Shown here one piece after another: positions 34,869 through 43,081 of a stretch of 64,000 nt of DNA. This DNA comes from DASXKD01 sp963734725 (GTDB lineage Bacteria; Actinomycetota; Actinomycetes; Streptosporangiales; Streptosporangiaceae). The position numbers and the translations under genes are program-made. The stretch covers positions 186,001 to 250,000 of the forward strand of contig CAVTIX010000014.1 of the NCBI GenBank assembly GCA_963734725.1. Reading direction: 5' to 3'. Positions within the stretch are counted from its first letter, which is position 1. Each line of letters opens with the position of its first letter. The notes below the pieces were generated by a model. It was not told the DNA's origin, ran no database searches, and saw nothing but the letters and a program-made list of their open reading frames with translations.

Positions 34869-36139
34869 GCGGCACCGCCGTTTCCGGCCGGGCAGCCGGG
34901 CCGGGCGCCTCTTCGCCGCACAGCAGCGGTGGCCAGGGATCGCGGCGGCGCTGGGTAGCTGCTGGTGTGGCGGCTGTGGTGGCTGTGACCGCCGTGGCGG
35001 TGCTTGCGACCGGCCTTTTCGCCGCCCGTGCGCCGGCCGGTTCGGCAGCGGCCAGCAGCGGGTACCGGACCGGGACCGCGACCGTCATCCGCCAGTCGCT
35101 GACTTCGCAAACCGAGGTGGACGCGACGCTGGGCGACGCCGGGACCTGGACCGTGGTCGTGCCGCAGGCCTCATCTGTGCCTACCTCATCGCCGACGTCG
35201 GCTGCGCCGGGGACGTTCACGTGGCTGCCGCAGGCCGGCAGAGCCGTCCGGGAGGGGCGGCGGATCTATGCGGTGTCGGGCACCCCGGTGGTGCTGCTGT
35301 ACGGGAACATCCCCGACTACCGCGACCTGTCAGAGGGCATGAGCGGCCCGGACGTCAGGCAGCTGAACGCCGACCTGGTGAAGCTGGGGTATGCGGCCGG
35401 GAAGGCGCTAGGCGCGCGGCCGGGCTGGAATTACTACAGCGCCGAGACCGCTCACGCGGTGGAACTGCTGCAGGCCAAGCTGGGCCTGACCGGGACCGGG
35501 GCGCTGTCGCTCGGCGAGGCGGTGTTCCTGCCCGGCCCGGCGCTGATTACCGGCTGGGGCAGCACCACCGTGCTGGGCGCCCCGGCAGCACCGGGCGCCG
35601 CGGTGCTGACGGCCAGCTCAACGACGCCCGTGGTCACCATCGACCTGGATGCCGCCCAGCAGGGCCTGGTGAAGACCGGTGATCCCGTTTCGATCACCCT
35701 GCCTGACGGCAGCACCACCCCGGGCGTGATTTCGGAAGTCAGCAGGGTCGCTAGTTCATCCTCCTCGGGTAGCTCCAGCGGCGGGGGCAGCGCAAACAGC
35801 TCGTCGGGCAACTCCTCTGGAGGCTCGGTGAACGGCTCGTCCGGCTCGGCCGCAACGATCACGGTGCTGGCGGCGCTGACCCATCCGAGGGCGGCTGGGA
35901 AGCTGAACCAGGCCCCGGTGACGGTGACGATCACCACCGGCAGGGCGGCGGGCGCGCTGACGGTGCCGGTGGACGCGCTGCTGTCCCAGCCCGGCGGCAG
36001 GTACGCGGTCGAGGTGACCGGCCCGCGCGGACATCACCTGGTGACGGTGACCCCGGGCCTGTTCGACGACGCGGCCGGGAAGGTGCAGGTGACCGGCAAC
36101 CTGACCCCCGGGCAGCACGTGGTGGTGCCGGGAATATGA
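34865..36139 (+). CDS. Membrane-fusion/adaptor protein with peptidoglycan-binding domain
   Basis: 424 residues. One N-terminal membrane helix (WVAAGVAAVVAVTAVAVLATGLFAA), a barrel-sandwich-type region, a peptidoglycan-binding-1 domain (SGPDVRQLNADLVKLGYAAG ... YYSAETAHAVELLQAKLGL), a Ser/Gly-rich linker (about residues 297-325) and a C-terminal adaptor half (ALTVPVDALLSQPGGRYAVEV). The pattern is that of MacA/RND-type adaptors of Gram-positives. GTG start overlaps the lipoprotein stop; the stop overlaps the ATPase start. Confidence 0.85.
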   Translation: MSGTAVSGRAAGPGASSPHSSGGQGSRRRWVAAGVAAVVAVTAVAVLATGLFAARAPAGSAAASSGYRTGTATVIRQSLTSQTEVDATLGDAGTWTVVVPQASSVPTSSPTSAAPGTFTWLPQAGRAVREGRRIYAVSGTPVVLLYGNIPDYRDLSEGMSGPDVRQLNADLVKLGYAAGKALGARPGWNYYSAETAHAVELLQAKLGLTGTGALSLGEAVFLPGPALITGWGSTTVLGAPAAPGAAVLTASSTTPVVTIDLDAAQQGLVKTGDPVSITLPDGSTTPGVISEVSRVASSSSSGSSSGGGSANSSSGNSSGGSVNGSSGSAATITVLAALTHPRAAGKLNQAPVTVTITTGRAAGALTVPVDALLSQPGGRYAVEVTGPRGHHLVTVTPGLFDDAAGKVQVTGNLTPGQHVVVPGI

Positions 36140-36919
36140 GCGCCCAGGCGCAGACCACGCTGGCCAGCCTCGGCCCCGGGGCGGGGACCGGGCCGATGCT
36201 GGAACTGGAGCAGGTCACCAAGACCTACCCCGGATCGCCGCCAGTGGCCGCGCTGAGCGGAGTGAGCCTGGCCGTGGCGGCCGGCGAACTGGCCGGCGTG
36301 CTCGGCCCGTCCGGGTCCGGGAAGACCACCTTGCTGCACGTGGCCGGAACCCTGGACCGGGCCAGCGGCGGGACCGTCCGGGTGGCCGGACTGGACGTGA
36401 GCACTTTGACCGACCGGGAACTGGCCGGGCTAAGAGCGTCGGCGATCGGGTTCGTGTTTCAGCAGTACTTCCTGGCCGAGCACCAGAAGGTGCTGGACAA
36501 CGTGGCCGGCGCGCTGCTGTACGCGGGCGTGGGCCTGGCCGCCCGGCAGGAGGCCGCGGCGGTGGCGCTCGAGCGGGTCGGGCTGGGCCACAAGCTGTAC
36601 GCCCGGCCCATCCAGCTGTCGGGTGGGGAGCGGCAGCGGGTGGCGATCGCCCGGGCGGTCGCCGGGGCACCGGCGATCGTGCTGGCTGATGAGCCCACCG
36701 GCAACCTGGACCAGGCCAGCGGCGCGGCGATCCTGGATCTGCTGGACGAGCTGAACGAGGCCGGGACCACGATCATGGTGGTCACCCACGACCAGGCGGT
36801 CGCCGCCCGGATGCGCCTGGCAGATCCAGGTCCTGGACGGGCGGATCATTTCCGACACCGGTGGCGAGCGGCCGGCGCGCCGGGCGCTGGCACACCCGGG
36901 GAGAGGAGAACTGTCATGA
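36136..36919 (+). CDS. MacB/LolD-type ABC ATPase, frameshifted near its end
   Basis: Walker A GPSGSGKTTLLH, Q-loop FVFQQYFLAEHQ, signature LSGGERQRVAIARAV, Walker B IVLADEPTGNLD, switch VTHDQ. After ARMRL (about 36817) the reading frame goes wrong. One G too many near 36819-36820 turns an expected QIQVLDGRIISDTGGE end into unrelated sequence. In the +1 frame the protein ends GELS with a TGA at 36917 overlapping the permease ATG at 36916 (ATGA). As written, ATPase and permease fuse into one 672-residue frame. Confidence 0.88.
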
Positions 36920-38154
36920 CCGGCCGGCCACCTGCCGGCGCCACCGGCACCCCGGGCGGGCGCCGCCCGGCAGCGGCCCGGCTGCGGATTGCGGATCTGG
37001 CCCGGCTGGCTGGAGCAGGCCTGCAGGCCCGCAAGCTGCGCGCCGCCCTGTCGGCGCTAGGCATCGCGATCGGGGTGGCGGCGATCGTCGCCGTGCTGGG
37101 GCTGTCCTCCTCATCGGCGGCCGCGCTGAACGCCGAGATCGCGGCCCTGGGCACCGACCTGCTCACCGTGCAGACCGGGCAGGGCATCGGCGGGCAGCCC
37201 GAGGAGCTGCCGCTGACCGCCCCAGCCATGATCGGCCGCCTGCCGGGGGTATATGCCGTCCAGGACACCGGGAGCACCACCGCCAGCGCCTACCGGAGCC
37301 CACTTATCCCGAGCGTGATAACCAACGCGCTGACCGTGGACGCGGCCAGCCTCGGCCTGCCCGCGGTCGCTGGCACCAGCCTGGCCCAGGGCGAGTTCCT
37401 CAACCCGGCCACCGCGCGTGAGCCGGCCTGTGTGCTCGGCGCCGCCGCCGCCCAGCTCCTGGGCATCGACCGGGTATTCCCCGGAGAGCGGATCTGGGCC
37501 GGCGCCATGTGGCTCTACGTGGCCGGGATCCTCAAACCAGACGTGCTATCCCCCGACATCGACTCCTCCGTGCTGGTCGGCAGCCAGTTCGCCGAGAAAT
37601 ACCTCGGCTTCGACGGCCACCCGACCACGATCTACGTCAAGGCCATCAACAGCCAGGTCGACCATGTCGATAGCCTGCTCGCTGCCCAGGCCAACCCCGA
37701 AGATCCCAGCGCCGTGGACGTCTCACAGCCATCGGCCGCCCTGGTCGCCCAAGCCGACGCCAAAGGCGCGTTCAACACCCTGTTCCTGGGTTTGGGCGCG
37801 GTCGCGCTGCTGGTCGGCGCCATCGGGGTGGCCAACATCATGGTCATCTCAGTGCTGGAACGCCGCAGCGAGATCGGGCTGCGCCGGGCGCTGGGCGCCA
37901 CCCGGGGTCACATCCGCACCCAGTTCCTGTCCGAAGCGATCCTCCTCGCCCTCGCCGGCGGCGTCGCCGGCACCGCCATGGGGACGCTGGCGACAGCGAT
38001 CTACGCTCACACCAAGGGCTGGGCCGTCGTCATCCCGCCCCAGGCCTTGGCCGGCGGCATCGTCGCCACCGTCCTCATCGGTGCCCTCGCCGGCCTGCTC
38101 CCCGCCATCCGCGCCGCCGGGCTCTCGCCGACCGAGGCGCTGTGGACCGTCTGA
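36916..38154 (+). CDS. MacB-type ABC permease (FtsX family)
   Basis: 412 residues. An N-terminal helix (LRAALSALGIAIGVAAIVAVLGLSSS), a large extracytoplasmic MacB_PCD domain (about 60-275) and three C-terminal helices (LFLGLGAVALLVGAIGVANIMVISVLERRSEIGLRRALGA, FLSEAILLALAGGVAGTAMG, then GGIVATVLIGALAGLLPAIRAA). With the adaptor and lipoprotein it should form an antimicrobial/lipid exporter. See the ATPase entry for the frameshift that makes it look fused. Confidence 0.9.
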   Translation: MTGRPPAGATGTPGGRRPAAARLRIADLARLAGAGLQARKLRAALSALGIAIGVAAIVAVLGLSSSSAAALNAEIAALGTDLLTVQTGQGIGGQPEELPLTAPAMIGRLPGVYAVQDTGSTTASAYRSPLIPSVITNALTVDAASLGLPAVAGTSLAQGEFLNPATAREPACVLGAAAAQLLGIDRVFPGERIWAGAMWLYVAGILKPDVLSPDIDSSVLVGSQFAEKYLGFDGHPTTIYVKAINSQVDHVDSLLAAQANPEDPSAVDVSQPSAALVAQADAKGAFNTLFLGLGAVALLVGAIGVANIMVISVLERRSEIGLRRALGATRGHIRTQFLSEAILLALAGGVAGTAMGTLATAIYAHTKGWAVVIPPQALAGGIVATVLIGALAGLLPAIRAAGLSPTEALWTV

Positions 38155-38203
38155 GCGCGCCTGTGATGTGCTCGCCTCACAGGCGAGAACCGAACCGCGC
38201 AGC

Positions 38204-38395
38204 TCACGACGGCAGCAGCGCAGTGACGGCGAACACCGCCGCAGCCATCACGGCCAGGATTGCGGCCAGGGCGAGAATCCGGCGGCTGGCGCGTACCGAG
38301 CGGCCGCGGCCGATGATCTGCTCCACCGGGACGGTCATAGTGACCGTGGTTCGTAGCTCCCTCACCGCCGTGAGCAGGTCTTCGTCGCCGTTCAT
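38204..38395 (-). CDS. Small membrane protein
   Basis: 63 residues. A charged N-terminus (NGDEDLLTAVRELRTTVTMTVPVEQIIGRGRS) then one helix ILALAAILAVMAAAVFAVTALL. The layout resembles the short membrane partners that follow SigE-like sigma genes. Just upstream on the same strand (about 38444-38495) the frame CLGIAPSTVQAHLARAFF looks like the last helix of a sigma-factor region 4, so a sigma gene may have decayed in front of it (weak evidence). Confidence 0.6.
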   Translation of the reverse strand: MNGDEDLLTAVRELRTTVTMTVPVEQIIGRGRSVRASRRILALAAILAVMAAAVFAVTALLPS

Positions 38396-38722
38396 AATCG
38401 ACTCCCTGCTGTCGCTCAGGCACAAAGTCATCGCCTAGCGCGAAGAATGCGCGGGCCAGATGAGCCTGAACCGTACTCGGCGCGATCCCCAGGCACCTCC
38501 CGGGCATGGTCGGCCAAGTCCAGGAACAGGCTCGGTCATAAGCCCTCCGCCCGTGCCCCGGCTGCCGACGCCCGCCACAGCGGTTGGCCTGCCGGTCATC
38601 GCGGTACTCGCAGCCGGGCCATTCGTCCGATCGCCTCTGGCACGCACGAAACACTTGGACATGCCGGCTGATCTGCCCTCAGGATGCGAGAAGTCCGCGA
38701 GCCGGCGGCCTATGATCGCGCC

Positions 38723-38911
38723 ATGGGTCTTTTTCGCAGCGCTATGGGCCTCTTTCGCGGCAGGGCCGGAAAGGATCGCGAAAAGGCGGCGGCCGAGCTC
38801 GTGAGCGAGCAGGCCAGGACGGTCAAGGCAAAGCCGGTGGCTGCCCGGGAAGTGAAGCGCGAGGCACGTCCCGACCCGAACAAGCCAGGATGGGGCCGGG
38901 CCGTCGACTAG
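38723..38911 (+). CDS. Small basic hypothetical protein
   Basis: 62 residues starting MGLFRSAMGLFRGRAGKDRE; rich in Lys, Arg, Glu and Ala, ending DPNKPGWGRAVD. No membrane segment. An earlier in-frame ATG (38684) exists; the later one is preferred because of the compact N-terminus. Codon use fits the neighbourhood, but the ribosome site is poor, so it is only a candidate. Confidence 0.45.
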   Translation: MGLFRSAMGLFRGRAGKDREKAAAELVSEQARTVKAKPVAAREVKREARPDPNKPGWGRAVD

Positions 38912-39025
38912 AAATCGGCAAGGCTCGCGGGGACCGTGCCAGCCAGGAATGAGAAGGGGCCTGCCCGGCAGGCGTTCGCCGATCTCGGCCGCGCGCTCGC
39001 CGCCGCGGGGCCCCGGCCCAGGGCA

Positions 39026-39525
39026 AGTGGACTCGATCGAGGCGTGCCCGGCCTGGGCCTCCAGCGCCATCCCCGCCTCCCGCAGCCGGGTCAGGCAGGT
39101 ATGCCGCAGCTCATGGCGGGTCGCATGCTCCAGCCCAGCCCGCCGCCGTGCGGCCACAAGAATCTCTTCCGTCCCCTTGGCCGACAGCGGCAAGCCGCGC
39201 CGCGCCCCCTTGAGCACCACGAAGACCCGGTCGCTGCCAGGGCCTGGCGGCCGTTCGGTGTCCAGGTAGGCGCCCACCGCGGCGAAGAACCGGCCCGCTA
39301 CCGGGATCAGCCGCTGCCGGCCGCCCTTGCCCTCGGCGATGAACACCCGCCGCTCCGCAATATGCAAGTCGCCCAGGCGCAGCCCGAGGACCTCACAGCG
39401 GTGCAGCCCGCCCAGCACCATCGCCGCGACCGTCGCCCGGTCCCGGTTGTGCGCAGCGCCGCCATCAGCGCATCCACCTCAGCCGGCGACAGTGCGGCCG
39501 GTACCGCCGTACCAGGTCCTTGTCG
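39026..39525 (-). pseudogene. Broken tyrosine recombinase (XerC/D-type integrase)
   Basis: GTAVPAALSPAEVDALMAAL in one frame; then after a shift near 39449 NRDRATVAAMVLGGLHRCEV, VFIAEGKGGRQRLIPVAGRF, then RHELRHTCLTRLREAGMALE and AQAGHASIEST. These carry the first Arg (HRCEV), the H-x-x-R (HELRH) and the last His (GHASIEST) of the integrase site. The frame then drifts and the catalytic Tyr is missing, as is the N-terminal SAM-like domain. The element it moved is not recognisable. Confidence 0.85.
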
Positions 39526-39536
39526 GAGCTGTTGTC

Positions 39537-40100
39537 TCAGGCCGGCCGGCTGATCGCCCGCCAGCAAGCGTCGGCGATCTCGTCGAGCTGTTCGTCGGTC
39601 AGATCGGTTCCGCCGGCTGCGAGCCGTACGGCCGGGCTCAATCCGAGCTCGCAGATCACCTCCAGCGGCAGAGGCAGCAGCCGGGCGGCGAAATCGGGCT
39701 TCGCTGCCTGTGCCACCAGCGGGCCGCCGCCGGCGATCGTCGCCTCGTGCGCGGTGCTGCGATAGGGCGAGTGGTCGACCTGCAGCAGGAAGCGGGCGTG
39801 ATCGGGGTTCGCCTTGAGGTGGCGGTAGGTGGCCAGCCAGATGCTGCGAAATTGCGCGGTTGTCTCCGCGCCCGCGCCGAGGCCGGCCACGGCGGCCTCG
39901 GCGAGCTGCGCCTTGGTCTCGCGGTAAGCGGCGAGCACCAGTTCGTCTTTGGAGGCGTAGTGGGTGTAGGCGGTGCCGGTCGCCACGCCGGCCTCGCTGG
40001 CGACGGCGCTCATCGACGCGCCATGAAAGCCATTGCGGGCGACGAGCGTGCGCAGCGCGCCGCGCACCGCGGCGGCGCGGTCCATCGGCGGGACCGTCAT
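39537..40100 (-). CDS. TetR-family repressor
   Basis: 187 residues. HTH ALRTLVARNGFHGASMSAVASEAGVATGTAYTHYASKDELVLAAY. The C-terminal part is TetR-like and ligand-binding. Its ATG overlaps the SDR stop by 4 bp (ATGA), so both genes form one operon, and a palindrome in front of that operon is the likely operator. Confidence 0.9.
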   Translation of the reverse strand: MTVPPMDRAAAVRGALRTLVARNGFHGASMSAVASEAGVATGTAYTHYASKDELVLAAYRETKAQLAEAAVAGLGAGAETTAQFRSIWLATYRHLKANPDHARFLLQVDHSPYRSTAHEATIAGGGPLVAQAAKPDFAARLLPLPLEVICELGLSPAVRLAAGGTDLTDEQLDEIADACWRAISRPA

Positions 40101-41032
40101 GCCGCCGCGGCGCGCGCGTCGATCGCGATTCCGGTCTCGCGCGCGGAGACCTCCCACAGCGCGGCGATCGCCTTGTCCATGCCGAGCCTGCGCACGATCG
40201 GCTTGCGCACCGGCGGTCCGCTGTTGACGAACAGCGGACCGTAGAACTCGCCGCCCTTTGCGGCCGGATCGGTCGCTGCCCGCAGCTGCGACAGCGCGCC
40301 GTTGGCCGCAGACATCCCGGTGTGGCGGGCGAGGAAGAGGAACAACCGCTGGCTCGCGCCGCCGCCGGTCTCTTGCACGCTTACCGCCTGCAGGTCGGTG
40401 TTCGACAGCCCTGGATGCGCGATCAGGCTGGCCGTGCTCGCGCCGACCTTCTCCAGCTCGCGCTGAAGCCCCAGGCCGAAGTGGAAGTTCGCGAGCTTGG
40501 CCTGGCCGTAGGCGCGCCATGGCCGGTAGCGGCCCTGAAGGTGTGGGTTGGCCGGGTTGACGGCACGGCCCATGTGATGTGCCGTGCTGGTCACGGTCAC
40601 AATCCGCGCGCCGGGTGTGCGCGCCAGCGCGGGCAGCAGCAGCGCGGTCAGCGACCAATGCCCCAGATGGTCCACGCCGAACTGCATCTCGAAGCCGTCA
40701 GCGGTTTTGGCCTCGGGGATCCCCATCACCCCGGCGTTATTGATCAGCAGGTCGATGCTCGTGTGCGCGTCCATGATCTGCCCGGCCGCGGCACGCACCG
40801 ACGCCTGCGAAGCGAGGTCTAGCGCCACCAGCTCCACTAGCGCATCCGGCGCGCTGGCGCGGATCTCACCGACCGCGGCCGCTGCCTTCTTCTGGTTGCG
40901 CACTGCCATCACGACATACGCGCCTTTCGCCGCCAGCCGACGTGCGGTCTCGAGCCCGAGCCCGCCGTTGGCCCCGGTCACGACGGCTGTGCGGCCGTGC
41001 TGGTCGGGGATGTCTGCTGCGCTCCAGCTCAC
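40097..41032 (-). CDS. Short-chain dehydrogenase (retinol-dehydrogenase-like)
   Basis: 311 residues. TAVVTGANGGLGLETARRLAAKGAYVVMAVRN, NNAGVMGIPEAKTADGFEMQFGVDHLGHWSLT, catalytic Ser in VTSTAHH and YGQAKLAN (Tyr-x3-Lys). The NNAGVM/HLGHF type is that of WW-domain/retinol dehydrogenase-like SDRs. GTG at 41032 with AGAGAGG at good spacing; the frame is open further upstream without a site. First gene of the SDR-TetR operon. Confidence 0.9.
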   Translation of the reverse strand: MSWSAADIPDQHGRTAVVTGANGGLGLETARRLAAKGAYVVMAVRNQKKAAAAVGEIRASAPDALVELVALDLASQASVRAAAGQIMDAHTSIDLLINNAGVMGIPEAKTADGFEMQFGVDHLGHWSLTALLLPALARTPGARIVTVTSTAHHMGRAVNPANPHLQGRYRPWRAYGQAKLANFHFGLGLQRELEKVGASTASLIAHPGLSNTDLQAVSVQETGGGASQRLFLFLARHTGMSAANGALSQLRAATDPAAKGGEFYGPLFVNSGPPVRKPIVRRLGMDKAIAALWEVSARETGIAIDARAAAA

Positions 41033-41048
41033 GATGACCTCTCTGAGT

Positions 41049-41060
41049 GAATGTTCATTC
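41049..41060. promoter_or_regulatory. TetR operator candidate
   Basis: GAATGTTCATTC: perfect 5-bp arms (GAATG/CATTC) with a 2-bp centre, 16 bp upstream of the SDR start. This is the usual form of a TetR-family site (TGAAtgttCA-like), so the co-transcribed TetR protein likely represses its own operon. Confidence 0.7.
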
Positions 41061-41488
41061 GGACACTTCGACGGTACCACGGGTCCCGCGGCGACCGGCT
41101 GCGTCATCGCGTGGGTCAGCTGCGCGAGCCTCGGCGTGAGGTCGCTGATCGCCATGGACCGTGGCCGCAAAGCAAGAGCCAGGGCACTCGGCCGAGATGA
41201 AAGCGCAGAACGACTGTTTGGAGCCGCGAGCATGACCACCTAATGAACCGGGACGGCCGAGCATTAGATGAGGATGCGGACTCGGCACGGCTCCACATGG
41301 CAGAGGCAGACCGCCCCGGCCGGCAACACATCGCGTGATGGCGCGGCGTGGCGGCACCATCTCACGCCCGCTGCCACCGCCCCCGGCAGCGTGCCGGTCA
41401 GTCGAGTAGTCGACCATAACGAGGCGGTTAGCGCAGCTTGGCGATTCACGGCAAGGCCACTGAGCGTGTCCGGGGCGGGCTTGGTGGC
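41061..41488. other. 428-bp stretch without a supported gene
   Basis: Upstream side of the SDR-TetR operon. Open frames on both strands have no recognisable content. The operon promoter should be at its left end. Confidence 0.5.
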
Positions 41489-41587
41489 TCAGCGGCCGGA
41501 GATCTCGCCGGTGCGCCGCTCGCGCAGCGCACGCAGGTGGACGGCGGCCCAGGTGCGGTAAGGCCGCCACGCCAGGGTATCGAAGGA
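41489..41587 (-). pseudogene. C-terminal stub of an AlkA-type DNA glycosylase
   Basis: Minus strand: SFDTLAWRPYRTWAAVHLRA then LRERRTGEISGR and stop. AWRPYRTWAAVHLRAL is the last helix block of HhH-GPD DNA-3-methyladenine glycosylases (WRPWRSYAA-like). Nothing upstream continues the domain. Confidence 0.45.
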
Positions 41588-41653
41588 GCAGTCAACTGCT
41601 ACGTCGCGATGACCCGGGCGACCCAGCAGCTCGTCATCCTCACGAGCTCCTGA
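41576..41653 (+). pseudogene. C-terminal stub of a UvrD/PcrA-type helicase
   Basis: Plus strand: GIEGAVNCYVAMTRATQQLV then ILTSS and stop. YVAMTRATQQLV is helicase motif VI (YVALTRA) of the UvrD family. The upstream motifs are gone. It abuts the glycosylase stub, which reads the other way, so this is the scar of a deletion. Confidence 0.6.
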
Positions 41654-41706
41654 TGTCGGCCAAGGCAACGTGATCGCTACCCGACGATCACGAAGCTTCT
41701 TCAGGG

Positions 41707-42420
41707 CTACTCCCACCCCTTCATCCGCCCCTGGGCTAGCTCGGGGTGGTCGTACTCGTCGTGCCAGTTCCACCAGTTGTACGGCGCGGACTGCGGATAG
41801 CCCTCGGGCGAGTCTTCCCACAGTTCCTGGCGCCCGAGCGCGGTCATGTCGAGGTAGCTCCAGGTGCTCCCGAGCGCCTCGTCGCCACGGTTGTTGAGGA
41901 AGTACGTGCGGTATACCTGGTCGCCTTCGCGGATGAACGCGTTCGTGCCGTGATATTCGTCAACGCCGAAGTCGGTATCCCAATCGTCGGACACCGTGTA
42001 CCACGGCATCGTCCAGCCCATCCGCGCCTTCAGCCGCGCGATGTCCGGCTGCGGGGCGCGCGAGGCGTAGGCGAACGTAGTGTCGCGGGCGTTCAGATGG
42101 GTGAGGTGGGCGACCTGGTCGGCCATTAGGGAGCAGCCGTGGCATGCGTGGTCGGGCCAGCCGACCACGCCGGGCTCGAAGAAGGCGCGGTAGATGACAA
42201 GCTGACGGCGGCCCTCGAACAGGTCGAGCAGGCTCGTCTTCCCCTCGGGTCCGTCGAACTCATAGTCCTTCTCTACCGCCAGCCACGGCATCCGCCGACG
42301 CTGCGCGGCCAGCGCGTCCCGAGCCCGGGTCAGCTCCTTCTCCTTCACCAGCAGCTGATGGCGCGCTTCCTCCCATTCCTGCGCGGTAACGATCGGTGGT
42401 GTCTTCATTGGTGCGTCCAT
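41707..42420 (-). CDS. DUF899 thioredoxin-like protein
   Basis: 237 residues. DUF899 pattern: EWEEARHQLLVKEKELTRARDALAAQRRRMPWLAVEKDYEFDGPEGKTSLLDLF, thioredoxin-like core with CxxC (HACHGCSLMADQ), GWTMPWYTVSDDWDTDFG and the ending WWNWHDEYD. Function unknown; a peroxiredoxin-like or reducing role is inferred from the fold. GGAGG before the ATG. A paralogue is at 62031-62813, with CPAC instead of CHGC. Confidence 0.9.
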   Translation of the reverse strand: MDAPMKTPPIVTAQEWEEARHQLLVKEKELTRARDALAAQRRRMPWLAVEKDYEFDGPEGKTSLLDLFEGRRQLVIYRAFFEPGVVGWPDHACHGCSLMADQVAHLTHLNARDTTFAYASRAPQPDIARLKARMGWTMPWYTVSDDWDTDFGVDEYHGTNAFIREGDQVYRTYFLNNRGDEALGSTWSYLDMTALGRQELWEDSPEGYPQSAPYNWWNWHDEYDHPELAQGRMKGWE

Positions 42421-42530
42421 GATGTCCTCCGGTTTCGTGAGGTCGGATGGGGCCGGGCCTGGCCTAGTGGATGGGCGACCTCTGTGGTCCGCTCGATCCG
42501 ACCGGGAAAGGCCATGAGAGCCTCCAGTAA

Positions 42531-42574
42531 GTAGCAACCGATTGATTGCTACAGTATGGCAACCGATCGGTTGC
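42531..42574. promoter_or_regulatory. Tandem palindromic operators upstream of the DUF899 gene
   Basis: Two related sites 25 bp centre to centre. Site 2 is a perfect 16-bp palindrome GCAACCGATCGGTTGC (42559-42574). Site 1 (42531-42552) has arms GTAGCAA and TTGCTAC around CCGATTGA, so the same GCAACCGAT half-site with an imperfect right half. They lie about 110 bp upstream of the DUF899 start. A TetR- or MarR-type dimer is the likely binder; no adjacent regulator gene remains on this side. Confidence 0.7.
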
Positions 42575-43081
42575 GTCAACTGCGGCGCTTCATGCAGACT
42601 AGGGCGCGGACCTGGACGCCATGCGGCAGTCGATCCGGACCTGGACGAGCGAGAGTCATTCCTGCTCGCCGCTGCACTGCGGGAGGCGGCAGAGGGCTGC
42701 CCGAGGGCTGCCGGGCGCTGCTGGTGGGCCAGCCCCGCAAATGCGGCGGCCGTGCCCGGGCCCGCCGACCAGGTCATCCCGCCGATGGGCAAGGGCCAAC
42801 GGGGTTCTGCTGATCGAGCTGGACGGGCACTACCGGCTGGAGCCATCGGGCCGAAGGGCAGGTCAGCAGAACCGTCACCCGCGCTGCCAGGCAAGCCCGG
42901 CCCTCCAGCTCAGGCACGCAAGCACAACAACCATTAGATACGGTTCGAGGCGAACGCCGACCGGTCGGCACGGCGTACCTGACAGCGGATCTGCCGCGCA
43001 ACCTGATGGGGGCGACGATCACCGAACGTCCGGGTTGGCCAGGTGTCGCCTCGGCTCTTGCCGGTCCGGCCCTACCCGCGG
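42575..43081. other. 507-bp stretch without a supported gene
   Basis: Open plus-strand frames begin at the second palindrome (an ATG at 42556) but none has a recognisable protein, and the frame of best codon use changes along the way. It may hold the wreck of the regulator that bound the adjacent operators. Confidence 0.4.

Noticed and set aside
36136..38154. A natural ATPase-permease fusion protein
   Set aside because: The normal ATPase end and an overlapping ATGA are readable in the +1 frame, so the fusion is better explained by one extra base.
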